This document shows positions 39,600 to 48,158 of a DNA stretch of 64,000 nucleotides, in pieces. Position numbers and translations under genes: made by a program. The stretch is from Gordoniibacillus kamchatkensis (GTDB lineage Bacteria; Bacillota; Bacilli; Paenibacillales; NBRC-103111). The notes beneath the pieces were generated by a model that saw nothing but the letters and a program-made list of their open reading frames with translations, had not been told where the DNA came from and did not search any database. The first letter of the stretch is position 1, and each line of letters opens with the position of its first letter. The DNA lies in the NCBI RefSeq assembly GCF_000829455.1, contig NZ_JXAK01000002.1, positions 124,001 through 188,000 of the forward strand. The letters are read 5' to 3'.

Positions 39600-41348
39600 C
39601 GATAGTAGCACCTCCGTCGGTAAAGTCGGTAGAATGGGCGGACCGCTCGGCAGCGGTAAAATGCTCCTGCAGCTGAGGATAGTAGACAACTTCGCCTGCA
39701 GCGTTATGGGAAAACACGCAAATGCGCTCTTTCAGCGCCCATTTGGCGTGCGGCATTCTGTTATAGATGGCGTCCACCGTCCCCTTCATGGCGCTTGCCC
39801 GCTCTACGTAGGCGACGAGCGCGCCGCTGTCTTCGCTGCCGGAGCGGGGCAGCAAGTTTAAGGGGGCTTCGGCGGCTAGCTGAAACCGGTAACCCCCGTG
39901 CAGCCTTCTGAGTTGCGACGGAACCGGCCCGTCCCGTTTCAGGCAGCGGATGAGCCGGACGACCATTTCGGCGCTGCGCACCCGCTCGGGCTCGCATTGA
40001 TCGTCGATATGAACGCTGATTCTGGCGTTCCGCTCCTTGTCGGACACGTGCAGCTCGCCTTCCTCCAAGTGGCCGAGACAATAGCCGAAAAACTTGTCCC
40101 GGTCGCCGATTCCGGCCGTGAGCGGGTACGCGTAATCGCCGGCGGCTTCAGCGGCTAGCGGCTGCGGCAAATCGGCCGCGAACGCCAGCTCCGCCGCTTG
40201 CCAGCCGCCACCAGTTTCGCTTGGCCGATACGCCCGTTCCGCCTGCACCGTGCCGACCGGCCGGGCGATTTCGGGGCCGCCGTCGTACGGCTTGGCAAGC
40301 TGGATTTGCTGGATGTGCTCGGACTTGTCGGCGAACCACACTTTATATTTTTTCTCAGGGTGGAAGGCGAGCCCAAGACCGTGCCTCAAGTTGCGGCTGC
40401 GCACTTCACGCAGGCGTTCGAACCATGGCTGCGCCCCGTCCAGACTCGTAAATCGGCGGTATATGCACGACCACGGGCTGCGGATTGAAAGGGCCGGGGC
40501 CGGGTCGTGTTCCAGGCGCACGGTCGTGCCGGCGGCCCAGTTGGCCGTAACGTAGACGGTGCTGACGCCGGGCTTGCCGCTGAAAATCGCCTGGCGCAAA
40601 GCGGCGATATCGTCAGAGCGGGGGGCAGGGTTCAGCTGCGGGTGCAGGACGATGTAATGTTTTTGCTCCCGGTCCGGGAACAGCAGACTGCCGCTGCGAA
40701 TGTCCGGGTGGAAGGCGTCGGCGCACAAAATCGCGAGCAGCTCGTTACCGCCGCCCTCGCCGAAGCGGACGACGGCTTTGCCGAGACTGAGGCCGCTGCT
40801 CTCGCAAACGAGGACAGGCTCTCGCATGCGCTGCAGCTTCAGCTGCGGAACGAGGCACAGCTTGTCTCCTGGGGCGGAGACGAACACGTACAGCAAAAAG
40901 CCGGCGAAGCGGTTTTCGATAACGCCTTCGAGCGTTTTTTTGCCGACGATTGCCTTGTCTCCCCATTGCATTATATGGTTCTGGAAATCGTCCCATGACA
41001 CGCCCTCGCAGCCGAGGCACCATAGCGTGTGCGGGCGCGGCTGCAGCTCCGGCCGGTCCAGCATTTCGCCGATAAGAGCGAGCGGAATCGAATATTCCGG
41101 CGTGACGAGCAGGTGGGCTCTTTCGGCCCGCGCCAGACGCAGCGCTTCCCGGCATTTATCGAGATGAGACGGGGAGGTGTGCCGGACGCGGTTTCCGGGC
41201 TCGCCACGAGCGCCTCTTTGCACTGCAGGCGCATAAGGCGAATGAAAGAGTCGCTTTCGATATCGAGAAAATGAAACGCGGGAACGACGCGCCTTCCCTC
41301 TTCTTCATTAGCAAAGCAGTCTTTGATAGGAATGAAGGATAGAGACAT
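39583..41348 (-). CDS. Nitrilase-fold hydrolase (first gene of candidate defence operon; frameshifted)
   Basis: About 588 residues after correction. The N-terminal part (MSLSFIPIKDCFANEEEGRR ... LVASPETASGTPP) is in one frame and the rest (SHLDKCREALRLARAERAH onward) in another; adding one base to GGGG at 41171-41174 joins them. The N-terminal half has the nitrilase Glu-Lys-Cys layout: Glu in LLVTPEYSIP, Lys in VPQLKLQRM and Cys in AILCADAFHPD. The C-terminal 250 residues are unrecognised. The family hydrolyses or transfers amides and nitriles; here it may be an effector or signal-producing enzyme. The coupled ATPase starts inside its 3' end. Confidence 0.72.
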
Positions 41349-41456
41349 TCGCGGGACAGCCTCCCATCTGCAGGAAAATAGTCCTTTTGCTAGTTTCTAT
41401 TAACAGTATCTCCAATATTGCCGGAATTGAACGTTATCCAAAGGAAACTATACCCA

Positions 41457-41465
41457 ATTATAGCA
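41457..41465 (-). promoter_or_regulatory. Extended -10 promoter of the candidate defence operon
   Basis: TGCTATAAT on the minus strand, about 110 bases before the first start codon. No good -35 is present at 17 bases, as is usual for extended -10 promoters. Confidence 0.6.
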
Positions 41466-41619
41466 CGTATGTTCTGCTGCATCCACAAAACAAGCGATTC
41501 ATCTCCTGCCTTGAGAGGCAGGGGGCTTCTTGCTAGAGCTGATAAATAGGGTAGTTCACAGAACGGACGGAGGGAGGTACAATGGGGAAAGCGATCTTTC
41601 GGATAGGGGAGGCGTTCTT

Positions 41620-42900
41620 GTGTTCGGCTCGTTTGTGCAGCATATCCGCGGCAACAGCAAAGGATGTCTCGTATTTGAGCCGCTGTTTCTCATTCCGTAC
41701 AGCATGTACGGCACTTACGCAACGGTGTATATGTACGAGCTTGGCGTCGGCGCCACGGCTATCGGCTGGATCGCTTCGCTCGGCCTCGTCATGCAGTTTT
41801 TCTCTTCGCTGCTGAGCGGCTATCTCACCGACCGGATGGGCCGTAAGGCAGCGCTGCTCACGTTCGACCTGGTCAGCTGGACCGCAGCGACGCTGCTGTG
41901 GGCCGCCGCCCAGAACGTCTGGTTTTTCGTCATCGCCGCTATCGTCAACGGGTTTCAGAAAATCCCGAATACGGCGTGGTACTGCTTGCTGGTGGAAGAT
42001 TCGACGCCGCAGCAGCGGACGTACGTGTTTACGGCGCTGCAATTCATCGGCGTAATCGGCGGCATGTTCGCTCCGCTCGGCGGACTGCTCGTCAGCCATT
42101 TTACGCTTATTCCGGCGGTCCGGATCATGTATATCATCGCTTTTGTCTGCATGACGACGCAGTTTATCGGCCGCAATTACGCCACGCGGGAGACGGAAAT
42201 CGGGCTGCGCAAGCGCCAGGAAGCGAAGCGCATCGGCCTCGCCGAGAGCGCGCGCGAGTACAAAGCCGTCGCGCAGGCCATCGTGCGCAATCCGGCGCTG
42301 CTGCTCATGTTCGGCGTATACATTTTGTACAATTTCCAAATGACGTTGAAAACGACCTATTTGTCGCTCTACATGGTCAATTATTTGCAGATCGGCGACT
42401 GGATCGTCTCCGTCTTCCTGGCTGTGTCGGCAGTCGTTATGCTGCTGTTCATGTGGTTCGTGCTGCCGCGCATCCGGGAGCGCCAAACGACCGCAGCGCT
42501 GATAGGCGGGCTCGTCGTCTCGGCCGCGGCTAACGTGCTGCTGATTTTCGTGCCGCCCGGGCAAGTGGCCGGACTCGCCGTCAGCACCGTCCTTTCGGCT
42601 GCAGGCACGGTGGTCATTATGCCGATTCTGGAAACGGCCGTAGCGAACATCATCGATGACGAGCATCGGGCCAAAATGTTCGCCATCCTCTCCGTCCTCA
42701 TTCTGGCGTTCATTTCGCCGAGCGGCGTCATCGGGGGCTGGGCGTACCAGCTCGACCCGCGCATCCCGTTCCTGCTTATCGCCGCAGCGTTCGCGGTCAG
42801 CGCCGTCTGTATGGCGGCGTACCGCAAAACCGCATCGGCGCGAATTGACTATCCCGGTAATTCAAAGGATAATACCATGGAGGGAGGAGCTGGAATATGA
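41620..42900 (+). CDS. MFS transporter (DHA1-like)
   Basis: 426 residues with about twelve helices. Loop 2-3 motif GYLTDRMGRKAALLT is present, with VEDSTPQQRTYVFTAL in the middle and a charged 6-7 loop (ETEIGLRKRQEAKRIG). The start GTG 41620 (VFGSFVQHIRGNSKGCLVFEPLF) has GGGGAGG seven bases upstream; the frame is open further up but not transporter-like. It overlaps the next transporter gene as ATGA. Role likely efflux; substrate unknown. Confidence 0.88.
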   Translation: MFGSFVQHIRGNSKGCLVFEPLFLIPYSMYGTYATVYMYELGVGATAIGWIASLGLVMQFFSSLLSGYLTDRMGRKAALLTFDLVSWTAATLLWAAAQNVWFFVIAAIVNGFQKIPNTAWYCLLVEDSTPQQRTYVFTALQFIGVIGGMFAPLGGLLVSHFTLIPAVRIMYIIAFVCMTTQFIGRNYATRETEIGLRKRQEAKRIGLAESAREYKAVAQAIVRNPALLLMFGVYILYNFQMTLKTTYLSLYMVNYLQIGDWIVSVFLAVSAVVMLLFMWFVLPRIRERQTTAALIGGLVVSAAANVLLIFVPPGQVAGLAVSTVLSAAGTVVIMPILETAVANIIDDEHRAKMFAILSVLILAFISPSGVIGGWAYQLDPRIPFLLIAAAFAVSAVCMAAYRKTASARIDYPGNSKDNTMEGGAGI

Positions 42901-44284
42901 CAAAGAAAACCAACCGAAAAGTAGTCACCATCGGGCTGCTCGCAGCCCTTTTCGTCGGGGCGCTGGACGCCACGGTCGTTAGCACGGCGATGCCGCGCAT
43001 CATTACGGATTTGAACGGGCTGAAGCTGATCAGCTGGATTTTTTCGATTTACACGCTTACGACTTGCGTAACGACACCGATTTTCGGCAAGCTGGCCGAC
43101 TTGTTCGGCAGAAGGACGATTTTCGTTACGGGCCTTACCTTGTTTGTGCTCGGTTCGATATGCTGCGGGGCGGCGGCCACGATGCCGCAGCTCATCTGGT
43201 TCAGAGCTTTGCAAGGCATCGGGGCGGGGGCGCTCACTCCGGTGACGTTCACCATCATCGGCGATCTGTACCCTGGCGAGCAGCGGGCCAAGGTGCAAGG
43301 GATTTTCGCCTCCGTCTGGTCGGTGGCCGGCCTCCTCGGCCCGCTCGTCGGCGGCTATTTCGTCGATGCGCTGTCGTGGCGGGGCATTTTCTACATGAAC
43401 GTGCCGGTCGGCATTATCGCTTTCGCGCTCGTGTTCGGCTTCCTGCATGAAACGTTCGAGAAAAAGGCGAAAAGCATCGATTATTTCGGCGCGCTCTCGT
43501 TCACGATCGCAGTCTCGTCGCTGCTCTATGCGCTGCTTAACGGCGGGGTAACGTTCGCTTGGAGCTCGGGGATTATCGTCCTTTTGTTTGCGGTCGCGAT
43601 CGTTTTCCTCGGCGTGTTCCTGTGGGTGGAGAGCCGGGTGAAGGAGCCGATGCTGCCGCTGTCGCTGTTCCGCAACCGGACGATGGCCTTGCTCTATGCG
43701 ATGAGCTTCCTTGGCTTTTGCGTAACGGCAGGGGTGTCCATCTACAGCCCGATGTGGATTCAAACGCTGCTCGGCCATAGCGCTACAGGGTCGGGGCTGA
43801 CCTTGATGCCGATGTCGATCGCCTGGCCGGTCGCCGCCAACTTGGCGGGTCGGTTCATGTTCCGCCTGGGAGCGAAAGCATTCATTCTCACCGGCGCCGT
43901 CATCGTCACGTTGGGAACCGTGTGGCTGGCTGCGATGCAGCTCGGCTCGCCGTATTGGTACTTTGTGTTCATCCTGATCATCATCGGCTTCGGCATGGGC
44001 TGCATGACGACGCGACGATGGTGCTCATTCAGACGTCCGTCGGCTGGGAGCAGCGCGGCGTTGCAACGGCGGCCGGTTCGTTCATGAACGCGTTCGGCCA
44101 GACGGTCGGCGTCGCCGTGTTCGGCACGCTGTTCAACAGCGCGGTGACCGACAAGTCGCCGAACATGCTGGCGCACGGCATCCATCTCGTTTTCCTCGTC
44201 GTGTTCGGCATCGCGGTGCTCAACCTGATCATTTTGACGCTCTTGCCATCGCAAAAAAGAGCGGCGGAGCAGCAGCCCGCGTAA
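42897..44284 (+). CDS. EmrB/QacA-type (DHA2) MFS transporter (frameshifted)
   Basis: About 462 residues, fourteen-helix exporter type. Start region VTIGLLAALFVGALDATVVSTAMPRIITDL is the DHA2 motif D1, GKLADLFGRRTIF motif A, and PLVGGYFVDALSWRGIFYMNVPVG motif C/E region. The frame breaks at about 44006-44016; MVLIQTSVGWEQRGVATAAGSFMNAFGQTVGVAVFGTLFN continues in the next frame to 44284. One missing base near ATGACGACG explains it. Its start overlaps the previous MFS stop, suggesting the two exporters are co-expressed. A strong terminator follows. Confidence 0.88.
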
Positions 44285-44293
44285 AGTGTTGCG

Positions 44294-44334
44294 AAAAAAG
44301 TCCAACCGGCGCATAGGCCGGTTGGACTTTTTTT
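44294..44334. terminator. Bidirectional terminator after the MFS pair
   Basis: Stem AAAAAAGTCCAACCGG / CCGGTTGGACTTTTTTT around 44294-44334 with loop CGCATAGG; A and T runs on both sides. Confidence 0.88.
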
Positions 44335-44410
44335 GTCGTGGCAGAGCTGCAGCGGTTGCATGTCTGGAGCTGGAGGAGACAGGCCGGCATCGTTCGGGCA
44401 GGGAAACATT

Positions 44411-44620
44411 TGATTAACGAACCGATTCGCTATGCAGCGTCTTTCGGGACGCTGTTAAGCGCCGATTTGACGGAATGAAGGTGCAAGGACCGATTGTTCC
44501 TTATTTAGCGACGAAAATTCCGACGGAGCGACCCGCGAGGCGTTACAGGACGATTTCTCCATTTTGGCGCAAGATCAGCGTCCGCGAAGTCGCTATTCAG
44601 CGAACATGGGCTTTATTTCA
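44411..44620. repeat. Interspersed structured repeat, copy 3 (full)
   Basis: Same module order as 27814-28022: ATTCGCTATGCAGCGT, hairpin AGCGTC / GACGCT, GATTTGACGGAATGAAGG, TTTAGCGACGAAAATTC, CCATTTTGGCGCAAGATCAG and ATGGGCTTTATTTC. The whole gap 44335-44766 has no gene; bases 44621-44766 show nothing recognised. Confidence 0.8.
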
Positions 44621-44766
44621 CCTGTCAGAGCTAGCTGTTTGAGATCAGGGGCCGGGGACGGGATTCGTCGGAATTCGTTGTTCCGGCATTCCATCGAACC
44701 GCCCGACACATCCGCCACCTGTTAGCGGAAATACGCCGCAGCCGCGGAAAATCTCTGTCTGCCGGC

Positions 44767-45255
44767 TTAGACCCAGCCTTGCTGTTTGCGTATATATACG
44801 ATTTGGCCGATATGATACGCGTTATGAGTACAAAGATTCGAGACCGCGCCCCACCATGGGCACTCGCCCGGATAGCCCTGCACCATTTCATCGAGCTTTG
44901 ACTCCGGGTAGCCGGCGATTACTTCGCGGCAAGCCAGGTACGCGGCATCGAGAGCATGCACGGTCGATATCCAGTTCTCTTTATTGACAGCTGCTTCAAA
45001 TTGGAACGTGCTGTCGTTATTATCGCCGACGGTTACGAACGTTTCTTTGCCGACAAAGTAATTCAGCCATTTTTTGTTCCAGTAAGTCAAATGAACGACT
45101 AGCTGCCAGATCGAATGGCTGGAATCGTCTTTGCGCCAGGCCGCCTGCTCCGCCGTCAACCCCTGGACCGCTTCGGCAAACGGGGGAAACCAGCTCGGAT
45201 CGTTGTGGCAAGCGGCAAGCTGATCGAGCAACACATCCTTCTTGGAAAAATACAC
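44767..45255 (-). CDS. DinB/YfiT-like family protein
   Basis: 162 residues; four-helix-bundle DinB fold. The family metal ligands fit His in SIWQLVVHLTYWNK and two His in NLCTHNAYHIGQIVYIRKQ near the C-terminus. These proteins are metal-dependent, some acting as thiol (bacillithiol) transferases; others are of unknown role. Start ATG 45255 follows AAGGAGAG. No operon partner is evident. Confidence 0.88.
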   Translation of the reverse strand: MYFSKKDVLLDQLAACHNDPSWFPPFAEAVQGLTAEQAAWRKDDSSHSIWQLVVHLTYWNKKWLNYFVGKETFVTVGDNNDSTFQFEAAVNKENWISTVHALDAAYLACREVIAGYPESKLDEMVQGYPGECPWWGAVSNLCTHNAYHIGQIVYIRKQQGWV

Positions 45256-45445
45256 GCCATCTCTCCTTCGACATTTAGAAGTTGAGCACCTTGGCGGCCA
45301 AAACTGCCAAACGGCTCGATAATTGCATTATAATCCAGGGCTATTTAACCGATTCGGTAAAAAATAGCTGATAGCAATAAATTCATATGTTCGTCTTGCT
45401 TTTGAGGAGGTGGAACTGTGTGAGGATCGAAGGAGGGGCGAATCG

Positions 45446-45646
45446 ATGCCGACCTATGATTTTCAAGTGAATTCCGTTGACGGCATGCCGGTGGAATTGC
45501 CAGCCTTTCGCGTAAACGCACAATGCGCATGCAATAGCCGGATTCAAAACGACGACGAACCGCACGATAAAGAGCCGGCCGTCGAATCGCTGCCGCAAAT
45601 GCTGCAAGCGCGCCGATCCCGGCTAGCTCCGAGTTTCGGATGGTGA
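45446..45646 (+). CDS. Small hypothetical protein, glutathione-peroxidase-like start
   Basis: 66 residues with an excellent AAGGAGGGG seven bases before ATG 45446, so probably translated. The first 22 residues (MPTYDFQVNSVDGMPVELPA) resemble the N-terminus of glutathione peroxidases (YDF.V..IDG...L), but the conserved Cys/Sec motif region is absent and the rest is not family-like. It contains a CAC pair at 34-36. It may be a truncated remnant or an independent short gene. Confidence 0.5.
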   Translation: MPTYDFQVNSVDGMPVELPAFRVNAQCACNSRIQNDDEPHDKEPAVESLPQMLQARRSRLAPSFGW

Positions 45647-45674
45647 GGAATGAAGCTCTGCATAAAAGCTTATC

Positions 45675-46244
45675 TTACTTTCGCGAACCGCCGCCGCGCA
45701 AGCCGTCGCAGACGATCTCCGTCATTCGGCGCAACACGCCGCTTTCCCCGGCATACTGAGTTTTCGCCAGCAGGATGCCGGACAAAAGCGCCAGAAGCTC
45801 GGCGACGCCGATGTCGCTGCGCACCGCACCGGCTTGCTGGGCGCGGGAAAGAAGCTTGTTAATCGCATCGTAAAGCTCCTGCTTGGCATCCGGGTCGGTG
45901 CAATCGAACTTGACGCCGCTGCTTGCCAAATCGTCCGCCAGCGCCTTGTTCATGACGGAGGCCTCGACCATATGATGAATGAAGCCGAATAACGCTTCGC
46001 CCGGGTTCTCATGATCCAGCAGCGAAGCGGATTTCTCGATAAGGCGCTGCTTGTGGCTGGAGACGACAGCCTCAAACAGCGCTTCTTTCGTCGGAAAATG
46101 GCGATATACCGTACCGACACCGACCCCGGCACGGCTGGCGATCTCGTCGATCTGAACCGAAAGCCCTTCGCTCGCGAACGCCGCTTGCGCGACTTCGAGC
46201 AGCCGTTCCCTGTTCCGCCGGGCATCCGCCCGCAGCTTGGTCAT
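45675..46244 (-). CDS. TetR family transcriptional regulator
   Basis: 189 residues. N-terminal TetR HTH: RERLLEVAQAAFASEGLSV, IDEIASRAGVGVGTVYRHFPTKEALFEAVV (about residues 14-62). The C-terminal ligand domain is of the common TetR_C type with no diagnostic motif. Start ATG 46244 with AAAAGGGG upstream. It lies downstream of the SnoaL-like gene in the same direction (78-base gap), under a promoter with two strong dyads (46819-46870), so it most likely represses its own operon. Confidence 0.9.
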   Translation of the reverse strand: MTKLRADARRNRERLLEVAQAAFASEGLSVQIDEIASRAGVGVGTVYRHFPTKEALFEAVVSSHKQRLIEKSASLLDHENPGEALFGFIHHMVEASVMNKALADDLASSGVKFDCTDPDAKQELYDAINKLLSRAQQAGAVRSDIGVAELLALLSGILLAKTQYAGESGVLRRMTEIVCDGLRGGGSRK

Positions 46245-46322
46245 GATGCAACACGCCCCTTTTCCCATGATTGTACGGGAAAAGGCTGCGCATTGACAAG
46301 CGGAGCTGCCGCTTACGGAAAA

Positions 46323-46776
46323 TTAGTCGGCACGGATCCGTTCAAGAAGCTCCGGCGCGTTGCCTAAAGACTCGGCAACGGCGAGCGGATTGCTGTAATC
46401 GCGGGACAATGCGATAAGCCCGTCTGTGATCCTCATCACCATAATATACGAGTGCGTGAAATGGCGCTCCGTCGCAAGCACTTTTCCGTGCAGCTCGTAT
46501 TCGACAATGATCACCTCCGGATCTGCTGTCTCGTGAATCGCGACCGAATCCGTTTTGTACAGCTGTATCAATTCCCCGGCAAGCTTCGACCGGCCGGTGA
46601 TTGTCCCTTCCCGCGAATCGGCGCGGCACGCCGGGCGGTGCAAAAGGCATCTCGATGACGGCATCCGGCGCGTAAAGATCGGCGAGCTCTACCAGCGGGC
46701 TGTTTACCGACATGCTCAAAAATCGTTCGACGACCTGACGCGGATTTAACATTTGGGGGGCTGTCTGTTCTGACAT
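46323..46776 (-). CDS. SnoaL/NTF2-like protein (frameshifted)
   Basis: About 151 residues after correction. First frame: MLNPRQVVERFLSMSVNSPLVELADLYAPDAVIEMPFAPPGVPRRFAG, the usual start of a SnoaL-like polyketide-cyclase-fold protein. Second frame: TITGRSKLAGELIQLYKTDS ... VIIVEYELHGKVLATERHFTHSYIMVMRITDGLIALSRDYSNPLAVAESLG, the typical end. Two missing bases (or one extra) at about 46598-46612 account for the shift. Start ATG 46776. Such proteins bind small hydrophobic ligands or act as isomerases or dehydratases; the substrate is unknown. It is the first gene of a two-gene unit with tetR. Confidence 0.8.
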
Positions 46777-46818
46777 GGATCGGATCTCTCCTCGCAATGG
46801 ATGGTAACCTCCGATAAT

Positions 46819-46870
46819 CGGAACAATGGTTCCGTTTAATATTATACGGAACTATGGTTCCGTTTGTCAA
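46819..46870 (-). promoter_or_regulatory. Promoter with twin TetR operators for snoaL-tetR
   Basis: On the minus strand TTGACA (46870-46865), 18-base spacer, TATAAT (46846-46841). The spacer is filled by a 16-base dyad CGGAAC-TATG-GTTCCG (46847-46862), and a second copy CGGAAC-AATG-GTTCCG lies just downstream (46819-46834). Centres are 28 bases apart. This is ideal geometry for repression by the TetR product. Confidence 0.82.
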
Positions 46871-46885
46871 TGCGCGTAGCGTAGC

Positions 46886-46920
46886 AAAAAAGCTCAACCG
46901 GAGCAGACCGATTGAGCTTT
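46886..46920 (-). terminator. Terminator of the zinc-ribbon gene
   Basis: Stem AAAGCTCAACCGG (46889-46901) / CCGATTGAGCTTT (46908-46920), one mismatch; TTTTT follows on the minus strand. Confidence 0.75.
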
Positions 46921-46949
46921 GCACATGGCGTTTTTGATCTAAAACGTGT

Positions 46950-47123
46950 TCATTTCTCCGTATCCCGCGGTTCGCACCATAGTCCTCCGGGATCGCTGGT
47001 GCTGTCCCCGCAGCAGCCGTTCCACTGCCCGCAGTTAAAGCATTTCCATTTGGCGAACCACCATTTCATGCGGAAGCCGCATATCGGGCATTGCGGGATT
47101 TCGTTCGCTTCTCTCGGTTCCAT
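46950..47123 (-). CDS. Small zinc-ribbon protein
   Basis: 57 residues. It begins MEPREANEIP, then CPIC at 12-15 and CFNC at 28-31, a CxxC...CxxC pair that forms a zinc ribbon, followed by further cysteines at 37, 38 and 50. The stretch MKWWFAKWKCFNCGQWNGCC is rich in Trp and Lys, which suits nucleic-acid or protein contact. ATG 47123 has GGAG six bases upstream, and a clear terminator follows the stop. I know no named family for it; the reading frame, ribosome site and terminator make a real gene likely. Confidence 0.75.
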   Translation of the reverse strand: MEPREANEIPQCPICGFRMKWWFAKWKCFNCGQWNGCCGDSTSDPGGLWCEPRDTEK

Positions 47124-47195
47124 ATGTCACTCCGTTATATAAGTTGGTCTGAAGACTCCATGTACTTCGACAGCCGGATCGCCGTTTCCTGCAAC

Positions 47196-47240
47196 AAAAT
47201 GGGGCCGTGCCCGGACTGTGCCGGCGGAACGGCCCATTTT
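47196..47240. terminator. Hairpin between the zinc-ribbon and G1-peptidase genes
   Basis: AAAATGGGGCCGT (47196-47208) / ACGGCCCATTTT (47229-47240), one bulge. The divergent genes on either side do not obviously need a terminator here, so its role is unclear. Confidence 0.55.
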
Positions 47241-47312
47241 CGCTAACGGTATGGCCTTTCATCGCATCACGTCATTGTATATAGAACAAAAATCTCCTGA
47301 GGGGGAAAACAT

Positions 47313-48119
47313 ATGGCTCAAGCACGATCGCAGAGCGCCGGACGAATCCGAAGAGCTCCTCGCATTGCGGATAAGTTCAATTTGAAAAAAGCGCACAGCG
47401 CCGGTTTCGGCTGGTCCTCGAGCAACTGGTCGGGATATGCGATAACGAAAAGGAAAGGGGCCATCAGCAGCGTCGCCGGGCGTTGGATCGTGCCGCGAGT
47501 CGGGGCGGCGGGGAGAACGAGCTATTCCTCGGCATGGATCGGGATCGACGGCTTTACCAACCATTCGCTCGTTCAAACCGGCACCGAGCATGATTTCGTT
47601 AACGGCACCGCCCGTTACTATGCATGGTGGGAAATACTTCCGGCGGCGGAAACGCGCATTCGTCTGCCGGTATCGCCCGGCGATCGGATGAGCGCCGCGA
47701 TCCGCAGTCTGGGGAGCGGCAAATGGTCGATCCGTTTGACGAACGAAACGCGCAAATGGACGTTCCGGACGATTCGATCGTATGCCGGTCCGCGGACGTC
47801 GGCCGAATGGATCGTCGAGGCTCCCAGCATTAACGGGCGCACCGCGGTACTGGCGAATTACGGGCGAATCGCCTTTCGCCAGTGCAGAGTGAACGGCAAA
47901 AGCCCGGACTTGCAGCGGTCAAACGGAGGCGTCATGAACCGGGGCAGCGTGCGGAAATCGACCCCGTCCGCGCCGAATAGCCGGGGAGACGGCTTCAACG
48001 TCGCTTATGGAGGCGCGACTCCGCCGGCACCGGCCGCAGCGCGGAAGCGGAACACGAAAGCTGCGCTGAATGCCGCCAAACCGCTTCGTCATGCCGGAAG
48101 TAGAAGGGCACGGTCTTAG
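47313..48119 (+). CDS. G1 family glutamic endopeptidase (eqolisin-like)
   Basis: 268 residues. The eqolisin beta-sandwich is recognisable at about residues 35-200: SSNWSGYAITKRKG, VAGRWIVPRV, SSAWIGIDGF, LVQTGTEHDF (candidate catalytic Gln), YYAWWEILP and TSAEWIVEAPSINGRTAVLANYG (candidate catalytic Glu). These acid proteases were first known from fungi and occur in some bacteria. No signal peptide is visible; the first 30 residues and the last 50 are Arg/Ala-rich and basic. Start ATG 47313 follows GAGGGGG. Confidence 0.85.
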   Translation: MAQARSQSAGRIRRAPRIADKFNLKKAHSAGFGWSSSNWSGYAITKRKGAISSVAGRWIVPRVGAAGRTSYSSAWIGIDGFTNHSLVQTGTEHDFVNGTARYYAWWEILPAAETRIRLPVSPGDRMSAAIRSLGSGKWSIRLTNETRKWTFRTIRSYAGPRTSAEWIVEAPSINGRTAVLANYGRIAFRQCRVNGKSPDLQRSNGGVMNRGSVRKSTPSAPNSRGDGFNVAYGGATPPAPAAARKRNTKAALNAAKPLRHAGSRRARS

Positions 48120-48158
48120 TCCGGCACGGAGGGGCCGCCCCTGCCTATTACGCCGAAG

